DNA of 64,000 nucleotides from Holacanthus passer (GCA_025331565.1 JAFREQ010000062.1:1088501-1152500); one strand, 5' to 3'; shown: positions 22,106 through 36,563, numbered from the stretch's first letter. Translations and numbers: made by a program. Notes: generated by a model not told the origin, from the sequence alone.

Positions 22106-23949
22106 TTGGTTGCTGTCAGCTGGTGGAGAGATGCTCTGTTCAGTTGCTGCAGGAAATATGAGAGTTTTACTCTTAAAATCATCCAGAGAAGTGGCTGAAT
22201 TCTGCAGGGAGAAGTGGGAATATTGCATAAAATCTAGATTAATTGGTAACATGTGACGTTTAAGTGGGAGGAGAATATGTGAGCATGCAGATGAATGACG
22301 TAAGAATGATGTATTTAGTTTGTGTTTTTCAGCTTTAAACAAACTATCTGGAGCATCAGGATGGATGAACTGAGTCTTTGACCTTCTCTGACCTGTTGAC
22401 TTTTTGTGACAGTGACTTTCTGTGGCTTTGGTTGTGGGATGTGCAGGTTTACAGGATGCACCTGAAGGCAGCACACTGTGGGTGTGGAAGCTTGAACGTG
22501 AACTCTGGGTAATAGCAGAGATGTCGTGCATGTTTTAAAGTTTTGTCCTTCAACCTGTCTCCTCCTTCACTCCTGCTTTTTTCTTTTCCTCTTCGACCTC
22601 TGTTGACTGAACGTGTGAGATTCAACATGATGCTCATACTCAAAATGTGTTTTTCTTATTGTTCCTGCATTTGGATGTTTGAATATTGATGTGCAGGTTT
22701 CACATTAATCTGCAGAAGCAGATTATCTGTGCTCACTTTGAATCGAAGCTGAAGACGATTTTGTGACAATCGAGGTCAAGTGTGAGGTGGAAACTTGAAA
22801 CCTCCTGCTCACGAACGCTGAGACTGGACTTTTCCGAGCAGCAGCAGGAGACATCTTGTGTCCAGCTGTCAAACCTTTGACATGAACAATATTTGCATCT
22901 TCACAGTAATTGAAGCTTTTTGTGGAAAAAAACATATCAGACACAACTTGTTATTCAAAGCAGAGTATTTTTCTGTGTCTTCGAACTTGTCAGGAGAAGA
23001 TCTCTAAGTTTCAGGGACATTTTAGGCCTCACTTGTCCAGTTCCAGGTTTGAAACGTCTGTTAGACATTTCACACACACTAAGTCTTTTCTGTTCTTGCC
23101 AAGTCAGGAAATTCTCATGAAATCACTTTATAAGTACAAATTTTCAGGGTTTGTGTCCCTCAGTGATCCACATCTGTATCTGAGGATTGTTTTTATGCAA
23201 CATCGTTTTCCTCACGTTAAGTAATTAGAAATGAACTTAATTCAAGTGGTGATCTTGAGTCTAGAGTTTTGTTTGTTCAAAACAGTCTTTCAAAGCCGTT
23301 TTTTAAAAATCTAAACCTTTTACTAAATCTTATGTCATGCTGTCTGGATACACTCTGGTTTTACTTGCTTTATATGCACAAAAGCTTATTTTCACGCTTC
23401 GAGTCTATTTATTTTCCGTTTCACTCAGTGGTCGTTGGGCTCCGAGTGATGCTGAAACGCAGAAGACCTACACTCAGTTCGGTTCCTGAAGGCATCCTGT
23501 GTGGACACAGATGGAGGCTGAGGCTGCGGCTGCTCGCGCTCCGTCCTGTGTAGACACGGTGTTAGTTGTACTTATCCTCACAGTCGTTCTCCACAGAAAC
23601 TTCAGTTTGAGTGGTCGACGGTAGAATCATTGTTTCACGCTTTAATGGCGTCATCAAAAGTCCCACAATAGTCGTCAATAATCAAAACAATCCTACAGTT
23701 CAATACAAATCAATACTGTTCAATACGCAACAACAGTCAGCGATGCTTCGACATCAGTGTCATCAGGACACGTTTACCTCTCCCTGACAACAGTTTCCAG
23801 CCCAGGTGCATGATGGGATATTTGCACGGTGGCCTGTTTGACTCTGCAAAGTACAAACGCGTCTCTGGTCGTTTTTTTCCTCTTATAGCTCATGAGTGAG
23901 CAAACGAATAAGGCGAGCCGGCTGTGAACAAGAGTTTACGAGGCTGTCA

Positions 23950-23985
<36 letters not shown>

Positions 23986-24302
23986 AGCACGTACAGTATG
24001 ATAAGAGAAAGTCCCTCTAAACACAGACCAGATGTAGAGCTGGAAGGAGGAGAGCATGAAAGATAAAACACAGCTCGCTTTTTAGTTTACTTTACCAAGA
24101 GGAACTCACCCGTGTGTTGGCGTGTGTGTGTGTGTATGTGTGTGTGTGTGTTTCATGTGTTCATCAGTGTGAGATGCAAAGATCCTCACTCTTCTTCTTC
24201 TCTCTCTCTAAATGTGTGGGTTCTTACTGTATCACCAACATGTGGGCAGAAGCACAAAGATAAACAATCAATAGAGCCGAGCTCGGGCCTTCGTCTCTCA
24301 TC

Positions 24303-24342
<40 letters not shown>

Positions 24343-27318
24343 CTCCTACTGTCTCAGCAAAGATGGAAAACATTGATCTAACTTTCCCCCAAAGAATAAC
24401 AAGGTATAAACATTTGGGGTTTTCCTCTTTTGTGATTCAAAAAGCTCAGACTTTGTTTAGTGTTTTCGACCATTTCGCTCTAAAACCCAGTTTCACTTCA
24501 CTCTCGATGCTGCAGATCGTCGCCTCGAGGCGACTTTCGACCCTTCCAAATATTTTAAATTCTACACCATGAAATATTTTGATAAGATTTTTCCGATGAA
24601 CCAAATGAGGAGCTGTTCACTGCTGCGTGTGATAAATTTGATTCTTGAACGTCTTCGCCTCGAGATAACTGGATGGAAAAATGCAAACACGAACCAGAAT
24701 GTGGACAGAAGTAATAGTTTCAATATATATGTATTTGCTGTTCAGTTTGGCTACTTGTCAGAGCAATATCATGCTCAAGGATGGAGATTATGATCCATGA
24801 TAATGTAAACTGATGACCCTGATCAATGTTTTGCTCTAATACTCAATAATGGACATGTTCTGTCTCAGTATTGAAGGATCACGTGACGCAAACTGAGCCA
24901 AAAACACATTTTTCATCGATGCCTCTTTTGGCTGCACAACATTATTAGTTTCCAAAACGGTCACAAACAATTGAAATAATACGACGGCCATGGTTAAAGT
25001 TAACTTGCAGTATTTCAGCTATGAGGAACGATCCTGGTCAAACTCTTCAAACTGGTAACGATGAGAAAAAATCACATTCTTTTCCCTCATTTGAGGACGT
25101 GTGCTTTTCCTCCTGTGGCGACCGCGGACAATCCCCCCGTCCACCTGCCAAGAGCAGTGAAACTCGCTCAGAGCTGCACGAGGCCGCGCTGAAACACATG
25201 TTCCAGGGCTGGATGAGGGGATTTTTTCCACCCGAGTCCTGAGTTTGTTCAGGAGTCGGATCTGGACGCGGTGAAGCGCCGGAGGGATCGGAGCTGGTTT
25301 CCTTCGCCCGGGCCGGAGGGGAACTGATCCAGAGGAAGAGGGAGTCGCCTCGCAGGGCTCGATATCGCCGGAGCTCGTGTGCATGTGTGTCCAATTTCCT
25401 GTGGACGTTGTCAGTCAGAGCAGCCTGAACTCCAGGAGTTTGTCCTCTTTCTGTTTCTCACACTGGCTTTTTATTTCCGTTTTCCAAGTGTGGCACGAGT
25501 ATCTGAAGTATGTGAGTGGGAACCAGAGTGTTTTCTTTTGGTGCCTTTTTCCAGCTTGATTCTCTGGGAAACCACATTCTTCCTCTGACCCAGAACCTTT
25601 AAAGGTTGATTTAAACGAAACGTTCGCTGCTCAGTTTGTTTTAATCAAACAGGGAAGAATTCTGCTGTGGTTTGAAATTATGAGCACATTTCCTCCCAGT
25701 CAGTGATTTCACAGCAGGTGTTTTCCCTCAGCTGTCAAATCCAACGCGCCTGCAATGACCAGGAACTGAGGCCTGAAGATTCAGACCCCAGAGATCAGCG
25801 TGACCTTTTACTGCTTAAACATCAGCTACACGACCTCAAGCACCTGAATCACGATATCGAATCTCTGTTTGACAAAAGCAGCAAATCCTTAATCCCCAGT
25901 TGTTGGAAATTTAGCTTCACAAACATTCAAACAGGCCACTTGAACAGAATGAGACCTCCTTTGTAGAGCTTTCATTTATCATCAATCGTCCAACTTTAGT
26001 CCAACAGTTGTTATAGAAAAGCAACGTTGAATTGGATCAATCTTTTAACTTCTGTCACTGTCAGTCGTGGCTTTGTGTCCTGTTTTACCTGAACGTTGCA
26101 CAGAACGAAACAGACTGCGACAATATTTTGATTTCAGTCGACCCAGTTTTAGTTTTCATGGTGCAGTTGTGGTGAGGTTAGTGTGAAAGGAAGAAATTAC
26201 ACGATGGGATATTCTTTACAACATGAGGTCGTGTTGGTGCAACAGGCGGCTGAAATGCATCAAACATCTTGTTTTTTCCTTCCGATGGTTTAATGTTTCA
26301 CCCTAAACTGCTGCTCTCCCTCCAGATCCTGTTATGAAAATCAAATGGTTGATGAGGGGACGAGGCTTTAACTCCCCTCCTCTCTCTCTCCTCCCTCGTT
26401 CCCACGGGTGGACGTCGACCACATGACTCAGTATCCCTCCCTGTTGGCCCCTCTGAAATTCCCCTTCTCTCCTTTTCCTTCCCTCCTCTTCATCTTCAAC
26501 ACTTCTCAGCACAGTGACAAAAAAAAATCCTCCTAAAAAAAAGCGAGATATATTCAGACTCTGAAAAACGATGCCTTCAGTGGCGATGGAGAGCTCTGGA
26601 CGTCTTAGCTTTCATTTCGGAGATGCTCTGTAATCCCACTGGTTTGTATCACGGATTCAGGCCGTGGACTCGACATCTTCTCGGGGTCAAAACGTTCACT
26701 TCGCCTCCTCCTCCCTCGCCATCCATCTTCCTACAGGCGGTGATTCAGAGGGCAGCAGCAAACTTCCTGCCACCGCTCCAACACACTGCATGAGAATGTA
26801 TTAATAACTCGCTTTAGTTATTAGTTCAAGTCGATATTCAGAGCTGAAAGAAGTGAAACCAAATGGAGTTATTCAATTAAAAACATCCCCCTGAAACAAG
26901 AAGACTTTAAAAACTGTAAGACGTCTTTATTTGCCTGATGAATCACAGAGTTTTGATCAAGACTCAACTTCCTGTTGTGGTTATAAAAACAGCTGCAGCT
27001 AAATATTTTCTATCTTTTTGTGAATCCCTTGAAACCACAGCTGAAAGTTTGCTTGGTTATTAGATGCGTTATAACATTGACGTCTGTCAGTCAAACTATG
27101 ACACTGTGTCGTTGAGGGCGGTGTCTTATGTTTGGTTTTCGGACAAATCAAACCCACAACAACAAGTCGAACGTGTTGTTAAAAGCTTGATTTGATTCAG
27201 TCACAAACATAGATTTGGTCCAAAGTGACGCATCGATCTGATGTTTTCAGTCTCATCGCATTCTTGTTTGGTCGGTTGGAGAAAGTTTTACTGGTGAAAT
27301 TCACGTGTAATTCTCAGA

Positions 27319-27320
<2 letters not shown>
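22106..27320. other. nhsl2 intron 1, no gene
   Basis: No exon is supported. Simple repeats are (GT)n at 23953-23983 and about 24121-24151 and (CT)n at about 24306-24340. Pyrimidine-rich stretches lie near 26370-26490. The rest is unique-looking sequence with random short frames on both strands. Confidence 0.55.
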
Positions 27321-27367
<47 letters not shown>

Positions 27368-27464
27368 TGAGCGTTTAAGTGAGTGTGTTTTCAAGGTCAG
27401 TCAGAAACCATAGTAGATGTCCTACATCTAATGTTTCTGTTGGAGCTCCAAGTGTTTTCACTAC

Positions 27465-27506
<42 letters not shown>

Positions 27507-27636
27507 CGTGTCTGCCTGCACATGCTCAGTTTTCTGTATGAGTGAATGTGATTAGTGAGAAGCTTGGATTAGGTGGAGGTGGAGCTCCGGGCCCCTCGGT
27601 GGTTTCTGTGGTCAACATGTGGCCATTAATTACCCC

Positions 27637-27684
<48 letters not shown>

Positions 27685-27809
27685 AGCAAATAAAGAAAAC
27701 GACCAATCAGAGAGAGTGTTGTTGTTCTCCAGAAAATGAAAATGAGTGGATTCAGGTAAAAGAGTCGGACTAACAACTTCCTTTGTTGGCAGAGAGCCTG
27801 GTCCTTTCC

Positions 27810-27869
<60 letters not shown>
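27321..27869. repeat. Cluster of long dinucleotide repeats
   Basis: (GT)n at 27321-27359, (TG)n at 27467-27502, an interrupted (AG)n at 27638-27686 and (CA)28 at 27814-27869. There are four tracts of three sequence classes within 550 bases. The GT and CA tracts are in opposite orientation. Confidence 0.96.
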
Positions 27870-27872
<3 letters not shown>

Positions 27873-28152
27873 CCCCTTTTCTTAACCTTAACAATCACAA
27901 CTACATGTTTTAATGATTTACGTTATGAGGACTTGTGATTTGTCCCCATAAGGAAGACAAGTCCCCACAATGTGAGTGTGTAAACAGATTTATGTCTCCA
28001 CAACACGGGTAACACATGTCCACACACACACGCACACACACAGATACAGTGAGCACACACACTTTGCTGAGCTTGTAGTCTTCCAGTGTTCCCTCAGGAA
28101 GCGCTGTCTGGGAATACGAACGAATGTACAGTTTGACTGGCAGTGGGAGAGG

Positions 28153-28189
<37 letters not shown>

Positions 28190-29146
28190 AGTGAGTTAGA
28201 GAAGGAGTAAAGAGAAGAAGGAGGAAAAGGGAGGAGGAGGCAGAGAGATAAGAAAAGAGGAAGGATGAGGAGATCAAACGGACAGATTGACAACTGCAGA
28301 AGAGACAGTTATGTAAATTGTCCGTTTGAATTTTCCTCAAACTCGACACAAACAGCGAAGGTCAAGAGGTCACTGGGACATTTTAGGACGTGGTCACCTG
28401 AAATACAAAAAGTGTTGGTCAAAGTAAACTGAGAAATGTTTGCGATTTTAATCTAATTGGAAATGAATGAATTTGAGATTTTTAATATTAGATTCAAACT
28501 CTGATGATTCTAATATCTATTATTTTATTTGCTTGCTGCTTGTCCGGCCCTTTGAATTCTCCTTGACTGTAAAGTGTTTTTGGACTACATACAAATATAT
28601 CTATCTATGAAGACACATTTGATATGATTACAGCTGTGTTTTACCTTATTATTTGGTCGCCCACATGACGGCGTCGCCACTTTTATAAGTGAAAAACTGA
28701 GTCGACAGGAAGCTACAGATTGTGTTTCTGCAGAAGAAGAGCAGCAGATCCCAAAATCCTCCAGTTTCAGCACACTGTGAAAAATGCGAAATGCCACAGG
28801 AGTCCAGGAGATTGAGTAACAGCGGTGATATAATGCAGGAAGAGGCCCAGAGAGCGTGCGTGTAATAAAATACACTACATGTGCAGAACAGAGTCCAGCC
28901 AGTTTCCTACAACTGTTTAATGTGTGAGGCTTTTTCCAGCTTCTCCCTCTTCTCTCGGCGTGTCTCTCTCGTCCGTCTCCGTGGTGCTAACATGAGGACA
29001 GTCTGTGTATGGTCTCCCAGAGAGCAGATTCCTATCGTGGACGAGAGAGACGACGGAGGGAGAGGACATTGTTCAGAGAGAGTCTGTGATGGCAGCTGAG
29101 TGTAAACACAAGTGAGACTGCACACACTAGATATGGTGATAGTGCT

Positions 29147-29187
<41 letters not shown>

Positions 29188-29709
29188 TCTTGACTAGTTG
29201 ACCTTTATGAACTCACACAAACACAAACTGAATCTGTTTCTATTGGACGAGCAGATGTTCATGCAGCCTCGAACGAGAACTCAATTACCCACGTTTCTTT
29301 GCTCATGACGTTTATTATTCATGACAGATGAAGTCGTCTTAACCAAACATTTCATCCTGTGACGATGTTAAGTTTAGTTTCAGTTTTCCTACATGTCAAT
29401 CTGGATGGATGGATGGATGGAAGGATCGACAGCAGGGAAATGACACAGACACATTAAAGCAGCAGGAAGATGAATCCAGAGAAAAACACTGAGAGGAAAC
29501 AGTTTGAGTGAACGTTCAGCATCATGTGTTTGTTTGCAGCACGATCAGGTTTTATCAGCGTGTTTCTGTGCAGAGCTTTTTCTCTCGGGGCTGCAATGGA
29601 CAAAAGGCTGGCTGTCAACACCAACACGCTCAACGCCGGCCAAGGCATGCTGTAATGGTGGACGCAATCACTTCCAGATGACGGACGGAGGGTGTGTGTG
29701 TGTGTGTGC

Positions 29710-29747
<38 letters not shown>

Positions 29748-31345
29748 GGGGATGTTGGACTTGAATTAGAGAGGAATATCAGTTCATTGTGGAGGGAGTT
29801 ATCTGGTTTACACGAAGGAAAGAAGAGAGTGTGTTGTAACAGAAGGGCGGGAAAGGACACATGCAAGGAAGGAAGGAAAGGAGACAAGGGGACAATCCTG
29901 AAAACTCCCACAGCTCTCATGCAAATGTAACATTTTTAAAACTTGAAAGCTTGAGACTCTTGTTCTTAGAAGTTGACATTTTGGAGAAAGGAGGTTTCAA
30001 AATTTTAAACCTGCATATTTACACAATTTAAGACCAACGCTGTCATAGAGGAGACTTTGGTTGGAGACTTGGTTTTACATGTACAGTAAAATATCTATGC
30101 ATTTTATGAGGGAATAAAGATGCAAACTAAAAATCTCTCCATCACATCTGAGCTCAACAGCGCCACCCTCTGCCTGAGCTCACAGTTTTCAAAATAAGGG
30201 TTTTGAAATTGGTGAAGCAGTGAGTTTTGGTTCAGCTGGATCGGGGAGTCGAGGCCTGGCTGCGGTCGACGCTGTCGGGGAAAGACTGAAGTATTTATTG
30301 GCAGCGTGTTGCGGCGAGGAAGCTTCGGTCGAGGATACGATAACAGAACACACAGTCCTGACACTGAACACATGGACACCCTGATGAGTGTGTGTGTGTG
30401 TGTGTGTGTGTGCGCCTCCTGCTACCTGGCAGCCACGAGGCTCTGCGGTTTGGACACGGTGTGAATAAACAGTGTGTGTGTGTGTGTTTGTAAACAACTC
30501 GTATTAACACCCTGTTTTGTGTGTGTGTGGTGTCAGATGTGAGTCACGCTCGCTCCGATCGGCGGACGTGGGCGTCACTTTGTTTCTGCCTCGTCGGCAT
30601 CATTTACACTCAACGCTCTTCCTGCTGGAAGCTGTTTTCTTCGTGTTGATCGCAACAGTTGTAGAAATATGACGATTTATGAAGCTGTTGTTTCTGTTTG
30701 TCAACTTGCGAACATTTTATAATCTGTACAAACATTGAAAGTAACGGACTCTGTTTGTTTATGGCTGATGTTGGTTTATTATCTAAGTCTGTTCCAGTTT
30801 GGGCAGCTGGGATGTGGAGTTCTTTCCCAATGAGACTGTCGTACTTTTACACATTTTCAATCGAGATTTAATCATAACAATGATAATGATAGTTGCACCT
30901 ATAGCCACGCCCAACAGTGATGTCACGCCGTACCCTCGAGTACACTCTTACATCACTGTATCGAGGTGGGAAGTTAAATTATTCTTATTACAACCTGTAG
31001 TATTTTTTAGTTTGTTTCACATCAGAACTTTGAATCCTGTAGTTGGACACGTGTGCAGTTGAAGTTTTGTGAATATTTATTAGAGATGTTTAAGAAAAAC
31101 AACCTTCATCCAAACAGTCATTAGTTCCCCACATGTTGCTCGAACATCTGCTTCCTCCGCTCCACGTGTGTCCTGACGGGCCGTCAGCAGAGAGACGGGC
31201 TTTCACACTTCGTCTGCGCAGCTTCTTCTTCTGCTGTTTTCAAACCCAATGTTTCATTAACAGGCTTTTGCTGTGTGTGTAATTGTGTTTCATGAGCTCT
31301 GCTTGGTGTCATTGGTATAAAATGAGTCTTCTTTAGTCGTCTGTG

Positions 31346-31401
<56 letters not shown>

Positions 31402-32298
31402 CTGCGTGTCCTCCATCTGCCCTCTGAGTTCATTAGTGCCCTGTGTGAAGCAGGCTCTCTGCCCCGTCACACACTCACACAGCTTATTTACTTGTTTCGT
31501 GGCGCCGAGCGTCAACACTCCAACGCAGCTGATTATATGGTGGACGAGACGAGATGTCACTGCAGAGCAGATCCCACCGAGGAGACAGGTGTCCCGCTCA
31601 GCTCGTACTACTTTAACAATTCATGACTTCAATCTAGTTTGTTTTTCAGTCTTAAACTAGAAGAGGAGCGAACCCTGATGTTCGATGTGTGTTGTTAGTG
31701 AAGTTTTCAATGTCACAAAGGTGGTTCACTTGTAATCACCTGTAACCATGTTGAGGATTTCAGATCATCACTCATTCTTTTCCTGAGTCCATTCTCTATG
31801 AGTGAGTCTCAGCAAACTTGCTCGTTAGTGATGTCACTGAACGAAGGCGTGTAATTAAAACATCATGTTGTGGGTTTTTTGCAGCGGGAGCCGACATGCA
31901 TTCAGCTGACGATGCAGAAAATCCTGTTTGCTTCAGGATTCATTTATTGATTACTGATAAAAATAATTAGTCTATGAATATGATCATGACAACAAATAAG
32001 AGTTGCATAAACTCACGCATTAGGCAGAAGTGAGATGAAAATATGACACAAGCTATTGATAAGAGGAAAAAATAGAAACGCTGGATTCACTGTACGCAGC
32101 ATAAAAATCAATGTTTGTGTTGAGGAGTCAGCAGCGAGCGTAGGTGTGTGTGTGTGTGTGTGTGTTTGTAGCATCTGTTGCTTTGTGTGTTGCCTCTTGT
32201 TTGTGTGTATATTTATCTCTGCTGGTGTGTGTGTGTGTGTGTGTGAGCAGGGCTGACGCAGCAGAACTAACTGCAGCGTGGTGAGCGAGCGAGGCGGG

Positions 32299-32333
<35 letters not shown>

Positions 32334-32425
32334 TTTATTTATATTTATACTCATACACAGCAAAGTAACTCTGCACAAACATAACACTTTCACATTGACG
32401 TGACATTTGAAATCACATGTTGGGT

Positions 32426-32458
<33 letters not shown>

Positions 32459-32515
32459 TGGGTTATCATGTGAACTGTCACTGGTGCAAGTTCTATTGCT
32501 AGAAAGAGACCACGT

Positions 32516-32549
<34 letters not shown>

Positions 32550-32688
32550 AAGTGTAATCAAAGGGGTGAGGATGGGCGAGAGAGGGGGGAGAGAGAGAGG
32601 AGCAAGGAGGAGAACAGGAGGGAAGCAAGAGGACGAACAAGTGGACCGATAGACGGATAGAAAAGAGGAGTCAAAGTAACAGAGGAGG

Positions 32689-32689
<1 letters not shown>
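27870..32689. repeat. nhsl2 intron, microsatellite-dense, no gene
   Basis: No exon is supported. Dinucleotide tracts include CA at about 28020-28042 and 28166-28190; GT at 29148-29186, 29692-29745, about 30388-30411, 30472-30487, 31350-31398, about 32143-32165 and 32225-32244; CA at about 32300-32331 and 32427-32453; and GA at about 32516-32541. A (GGAT)n run lies at about 29403-29421. Open frames in this region are made of these repeats. Confidence 0.85.

Positions 32690-32735
<46 letters not shown>
32690..32735. repeat. (GATA)n tetranucleotide microsatellite
   Basis: About eleven uninterrupted GATA units. The tract ends 7 bases before the candidate exon at 32743. GATA-factor sites are inherent in the sequence. 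Confidence 0.96.
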
Positions 32736-32742
32736 GAGGGGG

Positions 32743-32836
32743 ATGCGTTGGAAAAGAAGACGATTGCCAGCGCAGGGCGATGACGAGGATGAGGAGAAGA
32801 GCTCAGACACCTCCTTCAGAGTGCATTTCTTTAAAG
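32743..32836 (+). CDS. Candidate alternative first coding exon inside nhsl2 intron 1 (weak)
   Basis: An ATG-started frame of 31 codons plus one base ends at TTTAAAG|GTAGAG. The peptide has a basic start (MRWKRRR), an acidic middle (GDDEDEEKSS) and a hydrophobic end (FRVHFF). The exit phase is the same as nhsl2 exon 1, so splicing to nhsl2 exon 2 would stay in frame. I do not recognise the peptide. The exon lies between a GATA and a GT microsatellite, and phase agreement alone has a one-in-three chance of being accidental. Confidence 0.25.
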
Positions 32837-32838
32837 GT

Positions 32839-32841
<3 letters not shown>

Positions 32842-32879
<38 letters not shown>

Positions 32880-32893
32880 ATGTGTGTGTGTGT
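32842..32893. repeat. (GT)n microsatellite directly after the candidate donor
   Basis: A GT run at 32842-32878, broken by CA, then more GT to 32893. GT/UG runs just after a 5' splice site can affect its use through TDP-43/CELF-type binding, which matters only if the adjacent exon is real. Confidence 0.95.
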
Positions 32894-33148
32894 CCGTCCT
32901 GTGCACGTGCCCAGTTTGCAGCATGCTTTTTTTTTTTGTGCCTTCTCGTTTTGCCGCATTTGTCTCGTCATGCCAAACATGTTCTGTAAGCGTTTTCTTC
33001 TCGGTGTGTGTGGAGCTGATTATTCTAAAGAAATCTGTGCATGTTGAAGATCGCTCTCAGTCTCTTGTGCCGTTTAGGGCTGAGGGTCGTACATTGATTC
33101 TGCAGTGTGTCTGAATAAAACTCAGGCACAAGGTGTTTGGTGAAATGA

Positions 33149-33298
33149 CCGGTAACAGGTGATAGGATCATGATTGGGTCTGAAAGGTTCATCCTGGAAA
33201 GACTCAGTCGTTCACAGAGAGGATGGAGAGAGGTTCAACACTTTGTCAAACACATGGTTGGAGAAACGTTCCAACTTTTTTGGAATCAGGGTTGTAAA
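33149..33298 (+). mobile_element. Tc1/mariner-type fragment, copy B
   Basis: It shares ggtaacaggtgataggatca, tgattgggtctgaaaggttc and gatggagagaggttcaacac with copy A. It also keeps an end-like block, cgttccaacttttttggaat plus cagggttgta, resembling the terminal repeat of the Tc1-like family. The left part is deleted. Confidence 0.7.
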
Positions 33299-34003
33299 GT
33301 GTTGTTCCTGTTCTGAGCCATAAATCAATCCTAAAACACAAGTATCTTTATTCTTGGTCAGAAAACACACACCTCTGCTCCTCGTTTTCACACCATGCTC
33401 GACTGAAGAGTTCATTCTCACTGACTCCGCCGGTCGATGCCTTTGAGCTCACACTGGTTCGTTCCTGATAAAACCTTAATGCCACAAAATCTCATCAGGT
33501 GTTTGGATAAAAAGAGCTCGTGCACGTCAGATAAACAGTAAAAACATATGAAGATGCTGGTTTTCTTCTGGTGGTTCTGCATCTGGAAATGTTTGTTGAT
33601 CAGATTAGTGAAATTTGATTGTGACATTTGTGGTTCTGACGTTTCCATGGTCTGAAATCAAGACAGATAAAAACTGCACATGTAGTGGGATACGTGAGCT
33701 CAGCCAAGATAAATAAGATGCTCGGCTCTAATGGATGAGACAAATTACATATTTGGTCGTTTCTGCTCGACATGAGAAGAACTTTCCACAGAAAAACTTT
33801 GTGAATCAGATGAAGTTAAAGTGAAAGATGGACTGAACGAATGCATCGTTTGCACGTGGAGCCAGGATGAACAGACGTGGACGCTCGACTCATTCTGAAC
33901 AAATGAGCTGGAAGGAAACTGAAGAAAGACACATATTCAAACTTGGAACAAATCTGTGTGGACACATTAACCCAACCACGAGCGTCTGCAGCCAAACACA
34001 CCC

Positions 34004-34041
<38 letters not shown>

Positions 34042-36563
34042 TTTCAATCACTATCAAACATCTGTTGCTCGTATTATTTCGATGTTTCCCATCTATCAAG
34101 TGCATCGTACGTCTTATTTTACTGGTGGTTGGTTGTATGTGGCTGTGGTTCGTCCCCGGCAGCTGGGATTCAGGAAATTGAATTAAAACTACAGTACACA
34201 AGCAGATGCTGCTTGATAAGCTCATGTGTTTCAGTGATTTTCATGTTGGAAAATGTATATTAATGGACGAATCCAACATGAAACCACCTGACGTCCTGGA
34301 GTTTGTCTGATTGTTTAAGAGAGATGAGGATCAGGGATTTCATTAATTTCCTGAATCCTGAAGTAAAATAAGATGAACTTGATAGATGGGAAAATATCTA
34401 AATAATAAGAGCAACAGATGTTTGCTAGTGATTGAAAGCAGAATGTGTGTGATAGATCTGTTCCCAGTTTCAGTCGTCAGTTTAAGCTCATTGGTTTGGA
34501 ATGAGTCAAGCGTCCACATATGAAAGTCGTCTGTTTGTCTTGGCTCCACATGTAAAGGAGACAGTTTTACAGGTCTCACAGGGTTTTGTCGCATAATTTC
34601 ATGTTTGAGTTTGCAAAGTTGTTGGACGGGCCGAGGCCGAGCACATGATACACCTTTCACATAACATCACATATGTTATTGCTTCACAATCGATTGATCA
34701 GCTCTGAATGTTTTAAACTAAAATTCTTGCATCTCCTTTAAACATGTCACTTTTTTCACACAAACCAGCTGCTCAGACTTGACTGAGGTGAAAGTTACAA
34801 ATCATTCTCACTTTCACTGTCATATGATGTTTGTTGCTGTCTTCTCTTCAGCAGTAAGTTCGGTTTGTCGTCGGTTCAAATGACTCCAGTTTAGGAAGAA
34901 TTAAGTGTTTGTTTCTGTAGCTTTTGTGGTCTTTCACTAAGATTTTAAACTGATCTTTCCATCTTTAATTAGATGAGATAATTAGATGTGAATTTGGACG
35001 ACTTGATTTTAGCTTTAATCTGATGTTAAGAGTCACTTAAAACATCAGTTGTTTGTGTGGATGATTTGTCCTTCATAGATTAGATAAATCAATGCTATTA
35101 ATACTACATTTATATCTTTTGAGCATGATGTTTTCTGCAGAGATAAAGTCCGGCTCCATCATGTGAAACACAACAAGCTGCTGTTTGTTCACGTCGACCG
35201 GCCTCGGGCTGAAGCCGGGTCTGCAGACAGACCGTTCAGAACGAGCCGCACCTCCGAGCGTTTGTTGTCCCGAAGGCAAGTTTCTGGAAGATTTAAAAGT
35301 GGGGAGAAAAGGAAGGAGATGAGCCTGAGTCATCAGCTCTCCGTCTGTCTATATGTCGGATCTTTGTGTGTGAGACGGGAACGGCTCCCAAAGACACAGT
35401 CTGACATTTAGCTCCGGCCTGAAGTCTTAAATGAGCCTATTTGTCTGTGTCGTGTAAAAACGCTGTGGCTTCAGAGTCTGAATGAAGGAGGAGCAACATG
35501 TTCTCACAGGATCTCTGTGCTTTGACCCGTGATTTTAAATGTGAGGTCAAGTTTTCCCTCTTTCAATCTTTTCTGTTCTGGAAACATAGAAGTCAACTCA
35601 TCTGGAGCAAAGCTTCAGTTATTATTTTTGATTTACATCTGAACCAGTGAGCAAATGAGGAGAGCAGCACAGAAAATGCGACTGACAGTAAATCGACTGC
35701 TAATAGATGTTTATTCGTGCCACAGCTGCTGACACGGATACGAACGAGTTCTGCAAACTATATATGTTCACATAAATATAAGTGAAATAATAACGGTTCT
35801 GCTTCTGCTTCATTTCTGCCTCTAAAGTCCAGTAAACACATGTGAGACTAGACGGAAAATAGAATTGAATATTTCACACACTGAAATAAACCAACGAAAC
35901 TTTATCCATTTCACACTTTGCAAACACACAAATTGTTTCCCAGCTGTTTGAAGGCCACAGTCGGAGTCGAGCTCCATTTAATGACAACGCCTCAAGATTT
36001 GAACTTCTAACTTTGACATCGAGTTGTTTTGCAATGTTTTCGGTCGCTGTTACTCAAAGTGCTCCTGAGCTCCTGAACGTGAGCTCGTCCAAATCGAGCA
36101 ACTTTATCTTTGTCACAGCGACAGTGACGAGCAATTAAAAGCCTAGTTTGTGGTCTTATGCATTTTCTTATACACGTCAACACATGCAGGTTGTTTTCTA
36201 TTCAAAGTCTCACACGGCGTCGGCGTCTCCACGCTCGTTCGTTCATCACGGCTCGTCTCGGCTCCTGCAGCCCGATCACTTCCTCTGTCAGCGTTGTGTC
36301 CGATGTGGTTGAGGAAGGAAGAGCGTCGAACAAGAGATACATGGATAAGCAGAAAGAACAAGAACAAGCATCAAACCAAATGGCTAAAACTATATGATTG
36401 CACATGTTTGTCATCTTGCTTCATAATCAAATGTTGTTTAAAACAGAGGAAGCTCATGTTGAAAAGACTACATGAGTAGAAACACCAAAAACCTCCTGCA
36501 AAGTATCTGCTGTGTCATTTCTGGTGTGAACGCCCGGCAGGCTGAATAAAGGAAGTCTGACTG

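Noticed and set aside
34865..34890. ggttcaaatgactcc as a tRNA B box
   Set aside because: The end of the B box does not fit and no A box or cloverleaf arms could be placed around it.
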